Source: Acanthamoeba lenticulata
Lineage: Eukaryota > Discosea > Longamoebia > Acanthamoebidae
Assembly: GCA_002179805.1 (NCBI GenBank)
Contig: NAVB01000520.1
Coordinates: 1 to 48,106 of the forward strand
Direction of reading: 5' to 3'
Length of the DNA stretch: 48,106 nt
The notes under the pieces were generated by a model that worked only from the letters and a program-made list of their open reading frames with translations, had not been told where the DNA came from and did not search any database. Shown piece after piece: positions 33,090 to 44,794 of this stretch. The first letter of the stretch is position 1. Each line of letters starts with the position of its first letter. A program made the translations under genes and the position numbers.

Positions 33090-36000
33090 ATGATGCACAG
33101 ACCTGCCCGAGGTCCCAAGAAGTTCAGAAAGAAGGGACCCGTGATCAGTGATGATGAGGAGGAAGGAGAGCAGAAGGTCGCGGCCCCGACTGCCGCGGCA
33201 GACAGCGCTACCGCCAAGCCTGCTCCTTCTGCAGCCGCTCCCAGGCCTGCAGCGCGGCGTCCTGCTGCTAAATTGAGCTTTGCCGAGGAGGTACAGGCTT
33301 CCTCTGCGATGTGGGCGTGTTTGAATCGTTAACGCAATCGGATGGAAATTAACGCCCTGCCTTGTGTAGGAGGACGCAGAGCCAGCACCCACGTTCAACA
33401 AACCACGCGGTGGCAGGAAGCTACTTCGAGGGTACGCGCTTCACTTCAACAATCTCTTTTTTTGTTGAAGAATGCCTTCACTAATGCGTCCTTCCTGCGG
33501 AATGTGTCACGTGGGAGCAGGAAGGACGCAGCCAGCACAACGCCCGGCGAGACCGCGGCCGCGGCGCCCAAGAAGCCCGTGCCCGTGGCCGTCCTTCAGC
33601 GCTCGGGCGTGGGCGAGTACACGCCCGAGAAGCTGGCCGAGCTGCGCAAGAACTCCAAGACCATCTACTTCTCCTCCAACGTGCGGCCCTCGATGCCGCC
33701 CTCCGACTGGCCCGTCTCCAACGACGACGTCTCGGGCGACGTTCCCGCCATCAACAACGACGTCGACGCGGCCGCGATCCTCACCGGCGACGAGGTCGAG
33801 CGCGCGGACGAAGCCCGGTCGGGAGGCCACGGCGTCGACTTCGACGACGACAATAACAACAACCAAGGCGAAGAGGCCCTGCCGTCGCGCGAGGACGTGG
33901 TGCTGGCGCGCCAGCGGCGGGAGCGGATCAGGGACCTGGGCGGCTACATCCCGCTCGAGGACACGTCGTTTGCCGGCGAGCTCGACACCGACGAGATTCA
34001 GTCCCGCCTCGTCCGCGACGAAGAGGAGGACCCCGAGCCCGGTACGTGCGCGTGCGTGCGCTCGTGTCGTGCGGCGCGTCTCTCTGGCTTACACCGCACA
34101 CGTGTGTGTGTGTGTCGTGTTGTGTTGGGCAGAGGTCTACGAGGATGAAAAGGGCAGCCGGATCGCGTTTGGCGACCCGCGGGCGCGCGAGCGCGACGCG
34201 CGGCAGCAAAAGTCGCGAAGCCTCCTCGAGCAGATCAAGCAGGCCGAGGAGGAGGCCGACGACGAGGACGAGGAGATCCGCCGGTGGGAGCTCGAGCAGA
34301 TCAAAAAGGTAACAATTCCTCTCTTCCCTTTCCTCTTTATTTATTGTTATCGTATTTATTTATTCATTTCAAAATCAAATTGTCAAATTTTCTTTTCATT
34401 TTGTTCTCATTTTTGCGCTTGCAGGGCGTGCGTGGAGGCAAGGAGCTGCGCAAGGCGACGCTCGAGCGAATGAAGGCGCAGCAGCGGTCAAAGACCACCA
34501 GCCTTGGCGGTGGTCGCGATGGACAGTCGGCCGAGCGAGCCCGCCGCGGCGGCGGCGACGTGGCCGTGTCGGAGCACGCCAGCGGGGTGCTGTCGTCGGC
34601 CGGGCCGCGGGGCCAACAGGCCCTGCCCACGGTCGAGGACGTCCAGAAGACGCTCAAGCAGGCGCTGACCCGGCTCGAGGCCGCCCACCTCAACGACGAG
34701 CGCGATATGCGCGACGTCCGCAGCTCGTTGGCCTCGGCCGAGTCCAACACGACCGGGCTCCGCAAGAGTCTTGACGAAGCCGCGAAGGATGTGCGTAGAA
34801 AACTCAACGACAGATCATTGACTTGTCATTGACTTTTCAGTTATGGTCTTCACACGCAACGTAGTACAACTATTACCAGGAGCTGCGAGACTATGTGGTG
34901 GACCTGCTGGACTGCCTCAAGGAGAAGAACGCCGAGATCGAGCGATACAGCCAGCAATGCGAGGCGTTGACCGTCGGTCGATACGCCAGGCGGCGGGACG
35001 GCCACGACCTCGACGTGCAGGACCGCATCGAAGAGATCGAGCGGTCGCGCGGGGATCTTGTCGCCAAGGACGAGCCCGAGATCGCCGCCCAGAAGGCGCA
35101 GCGCCGCGAACGACGACTGGCGTACCGCCTCCCCCCCCCGCCCCCGCGGGTCATTCGCTTCGTTCTTTTTGGCGCTGACGCACGACGGCACAGGCGGGCC
35201 GAGGCGCGGCGCAAGAGGCTGGGCCTGCGCACGCCCCGGGTCGAGGACGAGGAGGGCTGGTCCACCGACGACGAGACCGAGCAGGAGGCCGCCCAGTTTG
35301 CCGCCTCGCGTGGTACGCCCTTTGTCCTTTGTGCAATTTATTAATTTATTATCAATTTATTAATATTAAATAATTGTTTATTCGCGCATTCCTGACGTGC
35401 CGCGGCGCAGACGAGGTGGTGGCCAAGGCCTCGGGCGTGTTCGAAGACGTATTGGACGAATTCTCGTCGCTGTCCGGCATCACGCGGCGCTTCGAGGAGT
35501 GGCGCACGCAGCACACGGCCGGCTATTACAAGTGCTTCGCGAGTGTGTCGCTGGTCGACATCTGCGTTCCGTTTGTAAAACTCCAGATCCTCACGTGGGA
35601 CCCACTGGCCTCTCCTTCTTCTTCTTCCTCCTCTTCATCTTCTTCGTCATCTTCATCATCGTTCGAGGACCTCGAGTGGTACCGGACGCTCTCCTCCTAC
35701 GGCCTCCAGCCCGTCTCCACTGGCGCGCAGGTACGCCCCTCCCCTGCGTGTGGCCTCGCCGCACACACGCGCGCGCGTGTGCGTTAGCGGTGGTGCGCTT
35801 ACGAGCAATGGCACACACGCGCGCACACGCACACAGGCAAATGCGGAAGAGGCCGACTTGGTGCCGGCGCTGGTGCGGCGGACGATCGTCCCGCGCGCAC
35901 GAGAGCTGATCGCGCGCGGGTGGGACCCGCGGTCGCGCCGCCAAACGCGCCGCGTGCAGTCGCTCGTCCGCGATCTCCTCGTCTACCTCCCCGCTCAGGC

Positions 36001-36802
36001 CGACCTCAAGGCACGCTCCCCTTATTCATTTGTTTATTTATTTCTCTTTTTTTCTTCAACTTTAAATGTTTTAAATACTAATTTTTACCACAAAATATTG
36101 CAGGCTCTAATGCAGGCGGTGATGCTGGCGATGCACGGAGCCGTGGAGCGCGTGCGGCTGCCCACGGCCTACCTGAGCCTCTCCGACGCGGCCGCCCACT
36201 TTGCCATGTCCCAGTTCTGGAACGCCGTCAAGGTAGTCATCCTCCACCTCCTCCTCCTCCTCCTTCCCCGCGACACATGTCCGGCGAACTGACCGTGTGT
36301 GTCGTGTCGTGCGCTCGTGTCGTGTCGTGACAGTTGATGGGCAATGTGGCGTCGTGGCAGGAGCACTTGTCCAATCGGGCGCTTCGCGGGCTGGCCCTGG
36401 ACCGCCTCCTCAACGGCCAGATCGTGCCCTTCCTCCGCCAGATGAAGTTCCCGGCCACCCTCCCCGGCATCACCCGGTACGCCGCACGACACGACACGAG
36501 CGCATGACACGCGTGTGTGCGCAGAGTTTGACGAGCCAAAAAACACACGCGCGCACGGCAGGTTCGTGGAAGTGAACGAGAAGGTGCTCGAGGCCGTGCC
36601 GGAGAGGTGGTTCGTGCCGGAGCGGGAGGAGGGCCTCGTGACGCCCGAGGCGCGCGTGTACCACGGCTGGGCCACGCAGCAGTGGCGCAACTTCCGGCAG
36701 GACGGCCCGCGCGACCTCCCGTCGGACCTGCGCCAGCGGCTGGCTCACCTCTTTGTGCGCCTCAACGACCTCGAGACGCCTCGGCTCATCCAACAACCAT
36801 GA
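33090..36802 (+). CDS. GCFC-domain protein, PAXBP1/GCFC2 homologue (spliceosome disassembly)
   Basis: Twelve exons (33090-33290, 33370-33431, 33521-34041, 34133-34308, 34425-34790, 34865-35121, 35194-35312, 35411-35730, 35837-36010, 36104-36232, 36334-36476, 36562-36802) give 902 residues, close to metazoan PAXBP1. The N-terminus is basic then acidic (GPKKFRKKGPVISDDEEEGE, typical of the family); then YIPLED and EEIRRWELEQIKKG; a coiled coil with YYQELRDYVVDLLDCLKEK; and a C-terminal GCFC helical domain (FEDVLDEFSSLSGITRRFEEW, YKCFASVSLVDICVPFVKLQ, EDLEWYRTLSSYG, and FWNAVKLMGNVASWQEHLSN across an exon junction). Family members work with TFIP11/Ntr1 in spliceosome disassembly; nuclear location is expected. 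Intron 9 fits a GC donor at 36011; a GT donor at 36032 would add seven residues in frame. Exon 11 is bracketed by complementary introns (see findings). Confidence 0.9.
36303..36511 (+). repeat. 27-bp inverted repeat in the introns flanking exon 11 of the PAXBP1-like gene
   Basis: Bases 36303-36329 (intron 10) pair with 36485-36511 (intron 11): 26 Watson-Crick pairs plus one G-U (36309 with 36505), no bulge. The arms enclose exon 11 (36334-36476), with the left arm ending four bases before the acceptor and the right arm starting eight bases after the donor. Confidence 0.9.
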
Positions 36803-37381
36803 AGAAGAATTTTTTTTTTCATAAAATAAAACACATTTAAATGTATAAAATAGAGCTAAACTCCAAACAACCTCCTCGTCCAAGCATCATCTTGACCTTT
36901 TGCACTGTGCCCACAAACAAGACGTGCCTTTCTAGGAGGCAAAGTAGAAAAAATGCCGGAGATAGATTAGGAATGTCCCATAAGAAAGGAGGACGAGGAC
37001 GGGCACAAGACGAAAGAGTTCGCGCCGGGAACGGTGACACAGTTTCCTTGGCGAGTAGAGACAGGCGTGCGGACAAACGTGCCGCTCGCCTTCAACCGTA
37101 CAAGGCAGAACGGCACTTGCACAGTGTTGCCGCTATCCTGCGCGATAGCCACGGCTTTGCTCGCAGCAGGACGTAAGCAGCCCCACATTCTCATGCTACT
37201 CTAAAAATAAAAAATAAAAACTTGAACTACTGTGTCAACTCTACTATCCAGCAGGTCCTTTTAAAAAACCAGACCCAATTAACTGTAAGAAAAAAATAGA
37301 AAAAGAAAAAAAAAAGGAGTCGATTTTTAGGGCAATCCATTCTTGGTTGCTTTTGGCTACGATCATGCAACAACCCGTCGT
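36803..37381. other. Convergent gap between the PAXBP1-like and kinase genes
   Basis: Both flanking genes end here. A 75-codon minus-strand frame (37194-36967), preceded by a T-rich stretch ending in TAG that resembles an acceptor, could be an exon of a small gene, but no family, signal peptide or second exon supports it. A/T-rich runs near 37201-37320 are probable 3' UTR of the kinase gene. Confidence 0.4.
36825..36830 (+). terminator. Candidate poly(A) signal AATAAA of the PAXBP1-like gene
   Basis: AATAAA lies 23 nt after the TGA at 36800-36802, in an A/T-rich stretch. Assignment rests on the canonical hexamer and its position only. Confidence 0.45.
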
Positions 37382-39726
37382 TCAGGCACTGACGGGGTTG
37401 GTAGAGGAGGGAGCAGTGGCCTTGTTCGAAGACGAGCGCCCTCTCTTCTTCTCCGCGATGGCGTTGGCCGTACGTCGGAACAACAACGACGCCGCACGTC
37501 GGACGCGGGAGCGCTTCTTCGTCGTCGTCTTGCTCGGGGCCGCCTGTGGTTCCACTGCTTCTTGAGATGGTGGTTGTGGTTGATGTTGTTGTCGCGGCTT
37601 GTGTTGCTCCGCAGATGTGGTCAGGAGCTCCGCGCCATTGTTGTTGTTGTAGGTGGAGCTGTTGCCACACGATCGCGCACTTGCGGAGGAGGGCCCAATC
37701 ACGCTCGGGGTCTTGTTGCGGAGCCAAGGGTGGCGCCAGATGCCCTCCACCGACAGGCGGCGGGCTGGGTCGGGCTGGAGGATGCGCGACAGCAGCTCGA
37801 GCGCGGCGTCGGACAGGCCCGGCGGCACGACGAACCGACCAGCCGCGGCGAGGGCCCTCGACTCCTCGTCCGTCGTGGCGCCAAAGGGCATCTGGGCCGT
37901 GAGCATCGCCAACAGCACTGCGCACGCAACCAACCAACCAACCCACAAACAACACACACACACGCGGTCAGCCACGAGGAGGACAGTTGGCCGGTCGGAG
38001 AATGGTGAAGAATCACATGCAATGATCCGGAGTTTCATGAGTTGTAAAGCCCTCTCTCCGGCTGAGAGATGGTGGCCCAGATGGGCGCGCCTCAAAGCCA
38101 ACAACAGGTGGTATCGTCGCACAAACAAATAAAGAAAAGCAAGGTGCGACATGACCGTTGACAATCCACTCTCCGCTCAAAAAATGGCGTATATAAAACT
38201 AGAAAGCAGAACGACAAGACGGAGAAACATGTACCAACGCCGAGGGACCAGGAGTCTGCTTCGGGGCCGACGTAGCTCTCGCGGTTGATCACCTCCGGAG
38301 CCGCGTACGGGAATGTGCCCACGCACTCTTGCATCTGTTTGTTGGGTGACCACTACACAAGAGACGGTCAACGCACATCTCGACTTATGGAGATGTAGTC
38401 ACGCTGTCTGTGCGCTGGGCTTGCCGCAAGAGGAAGTGGAAGTGTAGAAAGCTTGTCGGCGTACCTGCCGGGCAAAGCCCATGTCGCCCAACACGAGCCG
38501 CATCTTTCTTGGCCTTTGCCCGCGCGGGGTGGCGGCCCGTGGCGGCTCGCCGACGTTATCATGTTGACTGTCCTCGCCTCCCTTGCGCTGCTTCTGCTGG
38601 TGGCCTTGCGGTTGACCGACCTCGTGTCGGTCGTGGGCACTGCCGTTGTTGTCGTCTTCTTCATCAAAGGCAATGAAGATGTTCTCGGGCTGGCATTGGT
38701 TGCCGCGGAATGTCAGGCACCAATCGCGATTGGCCATGTCGTCATGGATAAAAATATTCCCGCCGAAAACAACCAACCCCGAGAAGAAATCACATGTACC
38801 TTGATGTCCCGATGGACCCAGCCGTGCCGGTGGAGATGTCGAACCGCGCGAACGACTTGCCTGAACATGCGACGCGCGCGGCTCTCGCTGAGCGGGCCCT
38901 CGCGGTTGACAAACTCGAGGAGGTCGCCGCCCTGGGCGTGCTCCATGAAGAGGAAGGCGTGGCTCTCGGTCTCCATCACGCCATAGCCGCGGACGATATG
39001 CGGGTGGTCCAGCATGAGCAACAGCTCGCCCTCGAGCCGCACGCGCTTGAGCAGCCGCGGCGTGCGCTGGTCCTGGTCATCTTTGGGGATCAACTTGACG
39101 GCGTAGTCTCGGCGCGACCGCGGGTGGTGGCCCAAGTAGACGGCGCCGCAGGAGCCCTGCCCGATCTTTTGCACCAACACGACCGCCTCGCCCTCCAAGT
39201 CCTCCTCCTGGTCGTGGTCGTGGTGGTCGTGGTCGACGACGTCACCGCCTCCGTGGATCTCCTCGGCTGCGCAGCGGGTCGTGGACGGCCGTTTGGGGCC
39301 ACCGCCACCGCCGCCAGTGTTGACACGAGGGGTGGTGCTCTTCTTCCTGGCCGTGAAAGTTGACGTTGAAGTTGAAGATGAAGATATCTCCTGGCTGTCG
39401 GTGTTGTGGTCATCATGGTGGTGGCTGTGAATTTGTTGTTGTTGTTGTTCATCGTCCCCGACGTCGTCACCGTAGTGGTGGGGTTGTGGTCGGTCAGTAT
39501 CCTTGCGCGGTGAGCAGAGATGATGTTGAGGGAGCTGGTCGTCACTGCTGTCGTGATCCTGTAGCAACGACAATAAGTCGTCCCCGCAAAAGCCAGTAAA
39601 GGGGTGATGGTGGCGTTGGTGGTGAAGGCTGTAGGCGCGATTCCGCTTGCTCCGGAGGGGGCCTGCTCCTCGTCCCGCCACCTTCATGGATCCTCCCGTG
39701 TAGAGTGCGTCACTTCCTCTCGACAT
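37382..39726 (-). CDS. Ser/Thr protein kinase with His/Asp-rich N-terminus and DMG motif
   Basis: Four minus-strand exons (39726-38800, 38689-38465, 38334-38235, 37917-37382) encode 595 residues. Residues 1-180 are low-complexity (His, Asp, Gln, Ser and Gly runs). The kinase domain then shows a glycine loop (IGQGSCGAVYLG), AVKLIPKDD (catalytic Lys), FLFMEHAQGGDLLEFV, HRDIK joined across intron 1 to PEN (305-312), GDMGFARQ (D378; DMG instead of DFG), YAAPEV, DSWSLGVVLLAMLTAQMPFG and the closing RHPWL. Catalytic Lys, Asp and metal-binding Asp are all present, so it should be active. An insert of about 50 residues, acidic then basic and Gln-rich, sits between the catalytic loop and the DMG motif. 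The 150-residue tail is Ser/Gln/Lys-rich and ends in a basic segment. The layout suggests a CAMK/Snf1-like kinase, but subfamily and substrates are unclear. Confidence 0.9.
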
Positions 39727-40917
39727 GTCGTAGTGCGGGGCAGCTCAGGAGGAGAAGAACGAAGAAGAAGAAAGAAGAAGAAGAAGAAGAGCGAAGACGA
39801 CGTCGCGTGTCTGAAGGCAGCAGAGCGAATAGAGCGCGAAGAAGAAGACAGACACTGGTCGACCAGCAAAGGGGCAACGACTGGTCTGGAGTTTCGCCAC
39901 CGCCCCCCGAGTGTGCGGGGAAGCAAGAAAGGGTTCAACTCAACACACCACAGATAAACACAACAACAACAACAGACGCGCGCGCGTCGTCACGGAGGCT
40001 GGGGGACTGGGGTGTTGGGGGGCGCGCGTTGAGGTGCGGCAGCTCAGCGAGCTGGGCCGAGGACTCATACGGTTGAGCCGCGAGGTAAGATAAAGGCGCA
40101 CCAATGCGCCGTCGCCCCGCTATTTCGAGCACCGGGCTCACCGAGGCAATCGGCGTCTGACGGGCTCTTCCCAACAAACCGGAGGAAGAACAACACCGCA
40201 AGTCCGTCCGCGATTGGCTTGTCGGACGAGCACAAACCAGGCAATTGTTGGGGAAGGAGGTTGTAATTGTTGGTGCATGGATGACGCCAGTGACTGTTGC
40301 CGCTACACATATCTTGTCGTTGTATATTTCTGTTTTTATCTTTGCCTTCTGTGTGACAGCTCATAGTATTTGTTGTTGTCTTCATGCTTGACCGACTTGA
40401 CCTCTGAAACAACGCTACTATTTGGGCCTAGAACTACAACAAAAAAAAGAAGGGTGATCCATCCAGGCACATGGGGAGCAGAACTTGTTTGCAGCCTTCT
40501 GAACACTCCAAAAGTTTTGTTCGTGCCCATTTCTTGCACGTGGAGTTCCAACTCGTGGCGAGAACCTCCTTTTATGGACCTAAATCGGGAGCGCCCTCAC
40601 TTCCGTGGACCGTAGCCGAGGGACCCCTGCCTAGGCTGATGGTGGACAAACCCGAAATTGGTCCACTTTTGGATCCCCAATTCATGGATGGACCGCGTGG
40701 TGATGAGGCCAACGACAAGCGTTGATCAGCACATGCTGCTGTTGTTGCCTGTGCGACCCCCCCTCGCGTTGAAGGGTGCTCGTTTTCGTTATTTTCGCTT
40801 TTCATTTTTCAATTTTTGGTGCGCGTTACAGGAGAGACAGGATTCCTCAGCATCATCATCTCCATCAGCGTTGTCGTCGTCAACTTGACGTCCTCCTCTT
40901 CCTCTTCCTGGGATGCC
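39727..40917. promoter_or_regulatory. Gap of 1.19 kb: kinase upstream region and 3' flank of the 372-residue gene
   Basis: The part next to the kinase ATG (39745-39850) is TTC-rich in the sense direction and is likely 5' UTR. Around 40430-40730 sequence complexity is normal, but I find no splice-supported frame, tRNA or repeat. The right end is 3' flank of the next minus-strand gene. Confidence 0.4.
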
Positions 40918-42599
40918 TCACTTATCGCGCGTCGTCGGGTCGAGCAGACGCGCAAACGGAGTCCGAAGCAGCTTCCGCTTCCGCTCCTCGTCCTCCTCGT
41001 CCCCGTCGTCCTCGTTTTCCTCCCCCGCGAGCACACGGAGCCGCACGAGCTCCTCGTAGTTCTCCGTCGTGAAGCGATACGCCGCTGTGTACGCGTGTTT
41101 GTGTGTGTTTGTGTGTGTTTGTGTCCAACGGCCGCCGCGTCGGTTCTTCTCCTCAACGCCAGCTCCGCCGCGCGACGCATGCCGACGCGCGAGGCGAGGC
41201 CTGTCGCCAGGTGTACCTTGCGTGGTGTACTTGTCCCAGAGCTCCTGCCGCTTGGCCTCGAGCTTGTCCCACAGCTCCCTCGCGTGCTCGGCGGTCACCG
41301 GCCGCGGGTCCTCCATCCACCTGCCACCGCACACACGCGCGCGCCCAACACGCACACACGACACGCGCGGGTGTTGAGCGGATGAGCGCGCGCAGACGTG
41401 GGGGGGGAGGTGGGTGCGCACTCGCGGCGGATGCGGGTGTCCTCGGCCTCGAACTCCTCCTCGTAGCCGATGTACTCGGGCATGTTGCTCACGTGCTCGT
41501 GCTGGATCCGCATCAGCTCGTTCTCCCGGTCCAGGTCTGCTCCACCCCCAGCCCCATTATTATAATTAACAATAAAATAACATAAAATATATTTAATAAA
41601 TAAATAAATAAATAATAAAATAAAATAAAATTTCTTATAATAATAGAGATAATTGAAATGGGCAAATGTACGCCGGAAGAGGAGGACGGTGGGGTCCTCG
41701 TTGAGGTCGTCTTCTCCGCGTTCGTCGGGCGCGTTGATGCGGCGGAGCATCTCGTTGACCTCCGTCATGGCCTCGAACTCCTCGTCCGACACGCCCACTT
41801 GTGTCGCATTTGCCACAACACACGACACGAGCAAGAATGTCAGCTATGTGCACGGCCGGCAAGCGGAGACGATCGCGTGCTGAGACAAGGGGCCACGCAC
41901 TCCGCGCGGGGTCGGCCTTGGCCTGGCGCTGGCCCTTGGACTGGCCCTGGCCCTCGGCCCTGTTGTCGTTGTCGTCGTTGTTGTTGTCGTCGGCGCCGAC
42001 GTTGACGTTGGCGTCGTCGTAGTCGTCATCGAAGCGGACCGACGCGTCCCACCGCTCCTCGTCCTCCTCGGTCTCGTCATCGGCAAACATCATGGTCGTC
42101 GTCGTCGTCGTCCTCGCCGACGTCGCCTGTGCGATGCGGCCGTGGACCTGCAGCCGCTGCTCGTCCTCGTCGCGCTGCTGTTGTTGTTGATGTTGACTAC
42201 GATGACGATGTTGAGGCCGGTCGGGCGCGAGCTCGTCAAAGAAGCGGAAGAGCTCGGGGAAGGCGCGGCGCTGCGCCTCTTCCTCCTCGCGCGTCAAGGG
42301 CGGCGGCATTCGCTCGGACTCATCTGCGTCATCTTGGCGCTCGAGTCCTCGCTTCGCCGCAAGTTGTTCTCGGGCTGGATTGATCCGGCCTGTGGCGTGC
42401 TGTGGTTGTTGGGCTGCAAATTGGAATTGAGAATTGAAACAATTGAAATTAATTGGCTGCAAATTGCAACATCAACGTGGCAGCCCAGATGAAGAGTAAA
42501 GGAACCTGATCGAGGTGGTGATTGGGGTGGAGCTCGGGAGGAAGGATCGCGGTCGGGCTGGCCGGGCCGTGCGCCCTTGCCGCCCTTGATTTTGTCCAT
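40918..42599 (-). CDS. Unknown acidic 372-residue protein
   Basis: Six minus-strand exons (42599-42506, 42413-41901, 41797-41672, 41536-41422, 41320-41217, 41084-40918) join in phase. No family is recognised. The N-terminus is basic and Pro/Ser-rich (MDKIKGGKGARPGQPDRDPS); about 65-95 has REEEEAQRRAFPELFRFFDE; Gln and Thr runs and a long Asp/Asn/Glu block follow (about 150-190). The C-terminal half looks conserved and helical: DEEFEAMTEVNEMLRRI, RENELMRIQHEHVSNM, TAEHARELWDKLEAKRQELW and YRFTTENYEELVRLRVL. There is no signal peptide or membrane helix, so it is likely cytosolic or nuclear. An in-frame ATG at 42785 would add 62 residues of low-quality sequence; I prefer 42599. Several introns carry the GTGTCGTG octamer. 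Coding support comes from clean phase closure at five junctions. Confidence 0.72.
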
Positions 42600-42884
42600 G
42601 ATGGCCCGCAGCGGCAGCACTTGCTTGTGCGAACGCAGGAGGCCTCCTCCAGGGCCTGCTGGCCAAGCAGGCCGCTGCGTAGTGGCAAAGGTGGATGCGG
42701 CCGCTGGTTGCCGGAACAAACGCGCATCACGGAGCACGCTCGTGCACGGACCATGGGTCCGGGCAGACCGCATCGTCATCTTCATCTTCTGCGTTGTGTT
42801 TTTGATTTCTTCAGATTGCTTTTCTTATTTTTCTTTTTAAAAAAGAAAAAAGATAAAGTAAACAAAAAGACCACAGAAGCGAAG

Positions 42885-44794
42885 ATGGAGCTGCGCAGCG
42901 GTGAAGAAGCGCCAGCGAGCGACGCTGAGCAGGAGAAGCTCAAGCAGCTGCTCCTCTTCTTTGACCGCCACCCGCACCCGCCCAAGAGCTGCCGCGGCGA
43001 CCCTCTGGTGCGTCAACACTCCTTCACCCCTTCTACAACAACAACAACTGAGCGCGTTTGCACTGCAGCTGGGCGAGATTCAAGCGGCGTGCGTGGAGCT
43101 CGTGCGGCGCGACGGTCCCGTGGCGCTGCTGGACAACGCGGCGGGTCAGCTGTGCCCCTCCTACCCGCCCCAGATCATCATCCCCCAAGTGGCGACGCAG
43201 CGCGACGACGATGGCGAGGAGCTGAGCCGGGTCGTGGCCGCGGCTCGCCTCGCGCGCTACCGCCAGCGCTTCGCCGTCCCGGCGTTTGCCTTTGCCGGCC
43301 GCCTCGTGTGCCGCTCGGCCGCGCCCTCGGAGCTGGAGCACATTCGCGCCAACGACCCCACCTGGTAAGCTCTTCTTCATCATCTTCCTCGTCCTCGTTC
43401 TCATGCTCATCATGCTACTCGTCCTCAGCGAGGACGCGCAGGTCCACTACAGGCACGACCGCGACCTGCTCGGCCGCCTCTCGGTCCGCTACGTACGTCA
43501 TGGCCCTGCTCGTGTTTGGCATTTATTGAATTTTTTTTAATAATTGACGCCCGCACGGACCGACACCATGTTGAACGAAAGCTGCTCAACATGATGTCGG
43601 AGGAGACGGTGGAGGAGCACGGGGTGCGGTGCTGCCTGGCCGAGCAGGTCGCCGCGCGCGGGCTCTACGCCGACCCGCCCGGGCTCCACCTGTGCGTCGT
43701 GCCCTACCCGGGCGTGAAGCTCTTTGACGCCTGGCGCCGCGCGGGCTACGACGGCACGTGCCTCCTTTCCTCGTCCTTTTCCTTCTTCTTCTTCTTCTTC
43801 AAGTCTTCGTTGTGGTCTTCTTCTCACGAGAGGTGGTTGATCAGGGACGATCCGGTACGACTGGCGCAAGTGCTCGGCGGCCCTCGAGGTCCCCGACTCC
43901 CTCAGTCGCGACTTCCTCGACGTCGTCTGGTCCGAGCACGAGTCGTGGGACCTCGGTCCGTCTTCCCAACGCCTCTAGATCTTTTTATTTTATTTTATTT
44001 TATTTTTATATTCAAATTTTTAAAAATCTTATCAATTCTTTTGCTCTTCTGGTGGCGCGTAGTCACGCTCACGCAAAAGTATCTCAAGTTTGCGCTGTCC
44101 CTCTTGCAACGCGAGGACGGCGAGGAGGGCGGCAAAGGTGGGCTCCTCATCCACTGCCGGTCCGGGTGGGACCGCACGCCAATGTGGCTATCCCTCCTCC
44201 GGTACCCCCCCCCCAAGACGCGATCAGGCCTGGAGCCCTTGCTCCATCACGCCGAGACCTGCGCTGATGATGGTGATGGTGATGGTGATGATGGTGATGG
44301 TGACGACATGGACCAGGATCTCGCTGTGGGCTGACGGCGCGATCCACCAGTCGCTCACCGCGGCCGAGCTGGTCTATCTGACCGTGGCCTATGTACGTTT
44401 TTCCGCAAACTCAGGTTGATGTTGTGAGCTCACTCGAACTGACGCGTGCATGTTGGCGTGGTCATGGACGTGTTCGTCATCATCGTCATCGTCATCATGT
44501 GGCAGGACTGGATGCTGTTCGGGTGCGTTCGTTCGCGCACAGCCTCGAGTTGAGTTGGCGTGACTCTGTTGACGCGTTGTTTGTTTGGGGGGGGGGGGTG
44601 ACAGACACGACTTTGCGGGGCGTCGAGCCAAGGGCCAGGAGATCCTGCTCTTTGCATTTCACATCCTGCCGTCCATCGCCTCGCACGAGTTCGCGGTGGC
44701 CGCACCGCCCGCCGCCGAGCCTGGCCGTCGGGCGGCGCGGCTCGCCCTGGTCCACCGCCTCTTCACGACGGCCTACGCCCAGTGCTTCGCCTGA
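42885..44794 (+). CDS. Myotubularin-related phosphoinositide phosphatase, MTMR14/Jumpy type
   Basis: Nine exons (42885-43007, 43069-43364, 43429-43492, 43582-43753, 43845-43955, 44063-44201, 44317-44392, 44506-44522, 44605-44794) encode 395 residues. The family hallmark is the active-site loop HCRSGWDRTP (C287, R293), followed by ISLWADGAIHQSL, ELVYLTVAYDWMLFGHDF and AKGQEILLFAFHILPS, which match MTMR14 closely. Such enzymes dephosphorylate PI3P and PI(3,5)P2 and restrain autophagy and membrane traffic. No PH-GRAM domain is present, as in MTMR14; the protein is shorter than animal forms, which have a long C-terminal tail. Exon 8 is only 17 nt. Intron 4 fits a GC donor at 43754; the acceptor of intron 3 (AAAG at 43578-43581) lacks a pyrimidine tract and is the weakest junction. 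Confidence 0.9.
44506..44522 (+). other. 17-nt micro-exon (exon 8 of the MTMR14-like gene)
   Basis: Bounded by GGCAG on the left and GTGCG on the right, it codes DWMLF plus part of Gly. With exon 7 ending in phase 0 and exon 9 starting with one completing base, it restores the conserved block VAYDWMLFGHDF. Skipping it shifts the frame. Confidence 0.85.

Noticed and set aside
35612..35661. Ser run in exon 8 of the PAXBP1-like gene as a hidden intron
   Set aside because: No GT donor at its edge; the frame stays open, so it is treated as low-complexity coding sequence.
42600..42785. 62-residue N-terminal extension of the 372-residue protein
   Set aside because: In frame with an ATG but rich in Arg/Ala/Pro and without pattern; more likely 5' UTR.
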